DNA of 64,000 nt. It comes from Anastatus disparis. Taxonomy: Eukaryota; Arthropoda; Insecta; Hymenoptera; Eupelmidae. Shown one piece after another: positions 59,288 through 64,000 of this stretch (its first letter is position 1; each line of letters starts with the position of its first letter). The stretch covers positions 2,356,001-2,420,000 of the forward strand of contig JAFFSR010000370.1 of NCBI GenBank assembly GCA_017163975.1, in the 5' to 3' direction. The notes beneath the pieces were generated by a model. The model made no database searches. It saw nothing but the letters and a program-made list of their open reading frames with translations, and was not told the DNA's origin. A program made the position numbers and the translations under genes.

Positions 59288-60759
59288 AATTTATTTAAAT
59301 ACGTATGTTATTTGGAAACACTTTAAGCGTTTTGTTTTACATTAAATGCAACGAGTAACTGTGATTGAATTGATTACTGCTAACCGCACTTTACATAGCA
59401 ATCTTATTTATGAATATGAACATGTTTGTTTCCCCAGGAATGCAGAACGACACATTTATTTCATATGTCCTCTATAAAGGCTATAAAATGATGTATACGA
59501 AAATTTAAAATTTATTTAGAACAGGTTCAAATCATAAATGTGATTTAAAATTAAAATTCCATTAAAATGAGATTTATGCCATTTTCATAATTAATCCTTT
59601 TACATTTCTGTTAAGTACGATTCTCACAGTGCTTATAATATTAAAGAAAAATACAAAAAAGACACTTTATTTCTGAAAATAAGTTGTTTTACTGCTTAAA
59701 AAAATGTATCACTAACTAAATTTTTAGGCAAGACCGCTATACGGAAGTGCCTTATATTTTCGACATCGCGAAAAATGTAACCCTTTAAAATATGTTATTT
59801 TATGATATAAAAAATCATTTTTATAGCAAAATAAGATCATTACGAAGCTTTCTTAAAATGTATGTATGGATGTATGTGTGTGAGAAATCAAGTTTATGAA
59901 TTTTCTCGGCGAGTTTTTATCCGATCTGAATAATTCGAACGGGGATTTATTTTAAATAATAACACAAGTAAATTTTTCCATTTTGAAAAAAATCGTTGAA
60001 AGCATTTTTAAATAGGCGCCTTTTCAATGGTCAAAAAATGGATTTTTGGTGATAACTTGAAAAATACGTTTTTTTTTTTTAAAGTATATGGAATAAAGGT
60101 TATGGAATATAAAAAATAAATCTTTTTTATATTATACATTTTTCTCTAAAGTTGATATTTTTCAAATTGTTCATGAAAAATGTTGAAATTGAAGGCTTTT
60201 TAATGATAATTTGATAAATATTATTTAAAAAAATAAATATATGATATTAAAAAGATGTATCTTATATTTTTCTATAAATTTTATTTTATATACTTTTTCT
60301 CAAAATTCGTTTTTTTCAAGTTATTACCAAAAAATCGTTTCTTCAACCTCTAAAGGTTTTTTTTTAAACTGCTAACATTTATTTGTATTATTGTTTTAAA
60401 TCATCCCACGTCGGAATGATTCAGATCAAATAAAAATTTTATACATAACTTTACTTTTAAGCTACTGAACTATAAAATAATTTTTTTCCTCATAACTTTT
60501 GATAGATTATCCTATCTAAAACTTTAAAAAGTATAAATTAATGAAAATATGTTTCTTTCACATAGCATACATTTTTTCGAAATCAATCAACTTAATTCAC
60601 AAGAAAAATTTAAATGATTATAAATTTTTTTTTTCAAATAAATACAATAAATTCAAACCTCTTGTTGAAAGTTGTGGTAAAAAATACAACGAAAAAAAGA
60701 AATAAGATTAACTTTTAATGCCTTTGCGTTTGTAAATGATTTGCTTTAATATACTTTAA

Positions 60760-60905
60760 ATATCAAATAGCGAGCGCGAAGCGCGAGTATTTTCGGTTGT
60801 GCCTTATATGCAAGAAGCGAAGCATTTTTGCATGCCTTGCATCGCATCGCGATGCAAGGCCTGAGGTACGAGCCACAGCTGCCCAAAGGGCCGCTGTGTC
60901 GAGCT
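60760..60905. repeat. GC-rich palindromic patch
   Basis: It contains GAGCGCGAAGCGCGAG, 'gcaagaagcgaagca' and 'ccttgcatcgcatcgcgatgcaagg', short perfect palindromes in a 75% AT setting. Function unknown; possibly the terminal hairpin region of an element. Confidence 0.6.
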
Positions 60906-60940
60906 AGTTTTGAAAATGTAACTTATGCCACTCTCATTCT

Positions 60941-61654
60941 CACCCACACATTTAACACTTTATGTAAAATCCTATCTTTACTGCTTATAACCATTATTTG
61001 AAAAAGAATACAAATCTAAAAACTGTTATTATTGAAATATTTAATAATCTCAATAAATTAATTAAAAACTTAAATACATCAGAGGTACTATTATGGAAAA
61101 AAATTGATACACCTTTTAACGAATTATAATGAAAGAAAATTGATTTTAAAAACAATCATAGAAATTTTATAATGTACAAATATTTTGATTTATACTTTTG
61201 TGAATTTATATATTTATTTTTCTATAAATTATCACCCAATAGAAGTATACAAATTATAATTATCTTCCATTATTAATAAAAAAAACATCATAAAAAAACT
61301 ACCCTTAATTGACGTAAATGGCCTGTTACCCTATTATAGGTGAGTTTTGGTCAAAAATAAACAATGGTTCGTATTCTATGCTGAATCCCATAAAAAAATG
61401 TCATAATTTAACTGTTCAAAGATCTTGTTAAACGTAGTTAAGAAATGAAATACATTAGTTTGAGTATAATGCATATATGTGAACTGAAAACACGATTTGT
61501 AGTTTAGACACGGTTTAAAACATCTTTTTTTTATTTTTTCCAAATGTAATCTTCAATTTTTAGCATGAATAAAAAATCCAGGGGGCAGAACGGCGAAAAA
61601 ATATTAGGAAATAAGGGACACCCTAATATATTAGACAATTAAAGTATTAGACAG

Positions 61655-61655
<1 letters not shown>
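60941..61655. other. AT-rich spacer, nothing recognised
   Basis: No gene or repeat unit was identified. Confidence 0.45.

Positions 61656-61722
<67 letters not shown>
61656..61722. repeat. (AT)n microsatellite
   Basis: About 30 AT units with one 'ac' interruption. Confidence 0.9.
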
Positions 61723-61724
<2 letters not shown>

Positions 61725-61727
61725 GTA

Positions 61728-62029
61728 TGTAACGAAACTTTCCGGGATTTGTAAAGGTTTTGTACAATCAGGCGAGGGGGAAGTTTTATTTTTGGTTTCC
61801 AAACCTGTGTAAATTAATTTTTATCTATCATCTGTGTCTCTGATTGGTTCAGAGGACCTTTAGCACTCGTTTTCTGCTTGCTAACTAAAGAAATAATCAT
61901 CCTTCTATATAAATTCATCATTTTTTCACATTGTGAATTAAGCTGAATCTGCCCGGAAACTGTCATTACATACACAGGCTTTCCGGGCAAGCCAGGAAAG
62001 ACACGAAAATCCCGGAAACTTTCATTACA
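61728..62029. mobile_element. 302-bp TIR element, TGTAACGAAACTTTCCGGG ends, TA flanks
   Basis: The ends TGTAACGAAACTTTCCGGGA and, inverted, TGTAATGAAAGTTTCCGGGA match; TA flanks both sides (61726-61727 and 62030-62031), as expected for Tc1/mariner-type insertion. 'ggaaactgtcattacataca' occurs again inside, so an end may be duplicated. It has no coding frame. Confidence 0.7.
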
Positions 62030-62092
62030 TACCAGATTTCATCCTGAAAACTTCCAATATAGACAGATATGTGTGTGTGTGTTTCTGTGTAC

Positions 62093-62314
62093 TATAGCAG
62101 ATATTTAGTTCATACTTTTCCTTTACTGTTCCAATTTTGCAAGCAATAGCTATTAAAGCATTAATTGCTATATCCACAGGAATTACTTCTGCATGATAGT
62201 TTGCATTACAGTGCATGGACCTTATTACTCCTTTACCTGCTCCCACTATCAATCCTACAGGTCCATTTAAATTATCTACCCATCCTGGTAATGGTTCTGA
62301 CCAAGCTGGAGTCA
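62093..62314 (-). CDS. Fatty acyl-CoA reductase, one internal exon
   Basis: This 222-bp exon translates as TPAWSEPLPGWVDNLNGPVG, LIVGAGKGVIRSMHCNANYH, AEVIPVDIAINALIAIACKI and GTVKEKYELNICYS. The block GWVDNLNGP-G-GAGKGVIR-MHCN...IPVDIAINA is the conserved part of insect fatty acyl-CoA reductases (male-sterility NAD-binding domain), which reduce fatty acyl-CoA to fatty alcohols for cuticular wax and pheromones at the ER or peroxisome. The acceptor 'ttcacag' ends at 62315 and a donor GTACAC follows at 62092. No stop or frameshift lies within the exon. The neighbouring exons are not seen within ~1.7 kb upstream or in the repeats downstream, so this is either a gene with large repeat-filled introns or an orphan exon. 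Confidence 0.8.
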
Positions 62315-62502
62315 CTGTGAATTGTAAAAATTAGATTTAATTTTAAAATTTTTGAATGAAAAAATTTACAATTACACATTAAAATTGCCACATTAGTTTG
62401 ATTTCAAAAACATTGATTATCAAACCTAAGTATTGTTTATATTTAAAATTGAGGTATTCAGTGTTTGCGGTTCGAGAATAAATAAATATTATTTTTGCTA
62501 AA
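62315..62502. other. Probable intron sequence upstream of the reductase exon
   Basis: AT-rich, no frame. A branch-like 'ctaat' lies ~20 bp before the acceptor on the minus strand. Confidence 0.45.
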
Positions 62503-62524
62503 TCTTTAAACAATACTCTATAAT

Positions 62525-62882
62525 TTTTTTTTTTTTTTTTTTTTTAAAAAGAATAATATATAAAGGATATTGTCCTCTATATGATTAACCTTTTTCCATG
62601 GTGAAGTCGAGGAAGTCCAGCCCGGAACCGTTTAACACATTACATCAGGCTAGACTGTCAGACCCACCAAAACCGAAAACTTTGACTATTGATGGATGGC
62701 AAGCCACTTTTGTGACCAACAATCAACTAATACCCAATGAGGTCGGATTTTTTAAGAGTCGTGATATAAATGGCACATACACAAATTTTCTTTCGAAAAA
62801 AAGTTAGAGGTACCTGGCCAGGATTCGAACCCATGCCCTCCGCGTTGAAGGCAAGAGCTCTATCCATTACGCCACCGCATTC
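62525..62882 (-). mobile_element. tRNA-derived SINE with 22-bp target duplication
   Basis: On the minus strand it begins GAATGCGGTGGCGTAATGGA with a tRNA-like A box (GGCGTAATGGATAGAG) and B box (GGTTCGAATCC), followed by a tRNA-unrelated body and a poly-A tail (poly-T at 62526-62545 on the plus strand). Identical 22-bp direct repeats (TCTTTAAACAATACTCTATA plus AT) flank it at 62503-62524 and 62883-62904. Perfect duplications imply a recent LINE-driven insertion. The tRNA part is the SINE promoter for RNA polymerase III, not a working tRNA gene. The 69-codon plus-strand frame across it is incidental. Confidence 0.92.
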
Positions 62883-62904
62883 TCTTTAAACAATACTCTA
62901 TAAT

Positions 62905-63490
62905 AGAATGTTGTGAAACCGAATAAGTGTGATTTTGTATTATTTCTTTTTTTTAGCATACATAATAATAGAATGTTATAATATAATAATTAAGATAATT
63001 TATTATTGTTAAATAAATCATTGTTAAACTGATTAATACATAAATTGAGAATTATATTTAATATATTATGCAATGTACTTATTTTAGATAGTAACAGAAC
63101 TAATCCAAACCAGAGTGATAGTTTCGTGAGTGTGAGTGAGCCTGATGGTAAGGAGCCATGTTAGGAAGTCCGGCATGTATTCGTGTTGTCAGTATGTATA
63201 AAAGTGAGTTAGTGTGGTTAGTGGTTATATTTGTATTAAATACAGTATAACTAACTGACACCTTATTATTCCAGACCTACGAACAGGAAATATGTTTTTC
63301 CTCTGCAGGGCTGCGGCGTTCGAGTGTTTTGTTATGTAATAAAACTACTGTGTAATAGCCTGTAATTATTACATGTAAAATTGGAAAATAGTTTCAACAA
63401 TCTATAGATTTCTTATATGCTTATTAAAAAACCGAAATTTCAAGTACTTCAATAAACTCTTTTTTGAAGCTAAAATAAATTTTTAATTTT
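62905..63490. other. Spacer with possible promoter-like or LTR fragment
   Basis: 63159-63300 is richer in GC, with 'tgttaggaagtccggcatg', a TATA-like 'tgtataaaagtg' and 'attaaata', loosely like a short copia-type LTR, but I could not define its ends. The rest is AT-rich without a frame. Confidence 0.35.
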
Positions 63491-63660
63491 TAACCGACTT
63501 CAAAAAAGGAGGAAATAATCAATTTGATTAAATATATATATATTTTTTTCTTTATGTTTGTTACCATAAAACTCCGTCATCTCTGAACCCATGTTAAAAA
63601 ACCTTGTTTTATCTGATAGAGGATGTCTCCAGAAAGGTTCCATACGTGTCTTATAAGCAG
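63491..63660 (+). repeat. Dispersed repeat with AACCGACTTCAAAAAAGGAGG start
   Basis: It matches the minus strand of 14740-14962, including 'taccataaaactccgtcat' and 'tatctgatagaggatgtctc'. Confidence 0.55.
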
Positions 63661-63664
63661 GGTT

Positions 63665-64000
63665 GTAAATTTTCCAGTTACCGAGTAAGCAACTGGCAAA
63701 TGGTCGGACTATTTACCAGTTACTGGGTGAGTAAATAGTGAATGGTCGGACCAGTTGATAGTTACTAGGCAAGGAACTGGAAATGGTCAGACCATTTACC
63801 AGTTACTGGGTGAGTAAATGATAAATGGTCGGACCATTTACCAGTTACTGGGTGAGTAAATGATAAATGGTCGGATCATTTACCAGTTACTGGGTGAGTA
63901 AATGGTAAATGGTCGGACCAGTTGGTAGTTACTAGGTGAGTAACTGGAAATGGTTGGACCATTTACCAGTTACTGGGTGAGTAAATTGAGAATGGTCAGA
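63665..64000 (+). repeat. 42-bp minisatellite, runs off the window
   Basis: About eight units of 'ggtcggaccatttaccagtt' plus 'actgggtgagtaaatgataa' plus 'at', with variants such as 'accagttggtagttactagg'. The right boundary is outside the window. Confidence 0.92.

Larger units (their letters stand above)
58553..60940. mobile_element. 2.4-kb TIR element, AGAATRAGAGTGGCATAAGT ends
   Basis: The ends AGAATAAGAGTGGCATAAGT and, inverted, AGAATGAGAGTGGCATAAGT agree over ~25 bp. Inside, 'gacttatgccattttcat' recurs at 58755, 58850 and 59570 as subterminal repeats. It contains the small Asp/Ser-rich frame at 59096 and, near 60760-60900, a GC-rich palindromic patch. No clear target duplication was seen. 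It is a DNA transposon of unassigned superfamily with most of its gene lost. Confidence 0.55.

Noticed and set aside
62598..62884. tRNA gene or 69-codon protein
   Set aside because: The tRNA-like A and B boxes are the head of a SINE with poly-A tail and target duplication; the plus-strand frame is incidental.
63159..63300. Copia-type LTR
   Set aside because: TATA-like and TGTT start are suggestive, but no right end, target duplication or second copy was found; noted only as a spacer feature.

Overview
This is a very AT-rich eukaryotic window, almost certainly from an insect. The only host-type coding sequence I recognise is one exon of an insect-style fatty acyl-CoA reductase on the minus strand near 62.1-62.3 kb. 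Almost everything else is a graveyard of nested transposable elements, inverted-repeat (foldback) elements and simple or tandem repeats. I cannot name the species. A small AT-rich insect genome such as a parasitoid wasp or aphid is only a guess.

Layout. From 0 to 7.5 kb there are foldback elements, a candidate LTR and a compound microsatellite. From 7.6 to 19.9 kb lies a decayed Helitron Rep/helicase gene on the plus strand. It is broken by an 88-bp mini-element, a 429-bp TTAA-flanked foldback element and an 8.7-kb element with an 8-bp target duplication, which itself holds a foldback element and a solo LTR. From 20.0 to 28.4 kb there is a 37-bp minisatellite, a second compound microsatellite, a foldback rich in TGACGTCA sites, an LTR with leader, and a T-rich 'GGGCCTTATATTTTTTT' satellite. 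From 28.4 to 31.3 kb lies a second decayed Helitron copy on the minus strand, with two clean insertions. Next to it is an intact ULP1-like cysteine protease ORF (32.5-33.1 kb). From 33.4 to 36.7 kb there is a series of palindromic elements. From 36.76 to 46.55 kb there is a 9.8-kb element with about 1.67-kb near-identical inverted arms and many nested insertions. From 48.7 to 55.1 kb there is a candidate LTR and a nearly complete CR1/jockey-type LINE on the minus strand (PHD-finger ORF1; endonuclease/RT ORF2 with one in-frame TGA). From 56 to 64 kb there are more repeats, a frameshifted coding-like stretch, a 2.4-kb TIR element, the reductase exon, a tRNA-derived SINE with a 22-bp target duplication, and a 42-bp minisatellite running off the window.

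The common thread is nested insertion whose history can be read directly. Several insertions sit inside Helitron codons, and removing the insert plus one target copy gives back a continuous frame. Another sits in one arm of the giant inverted repeat while the other arm keeps the empty site. At least nine foldback elements have TTAA at both ends (piggyBac/Kolobok-type target choice), yet no matching transposase is visible in the window. I see no CRISPR array, no rRNA gene, no free-standing tRNA gene and no recognisable viral gene.
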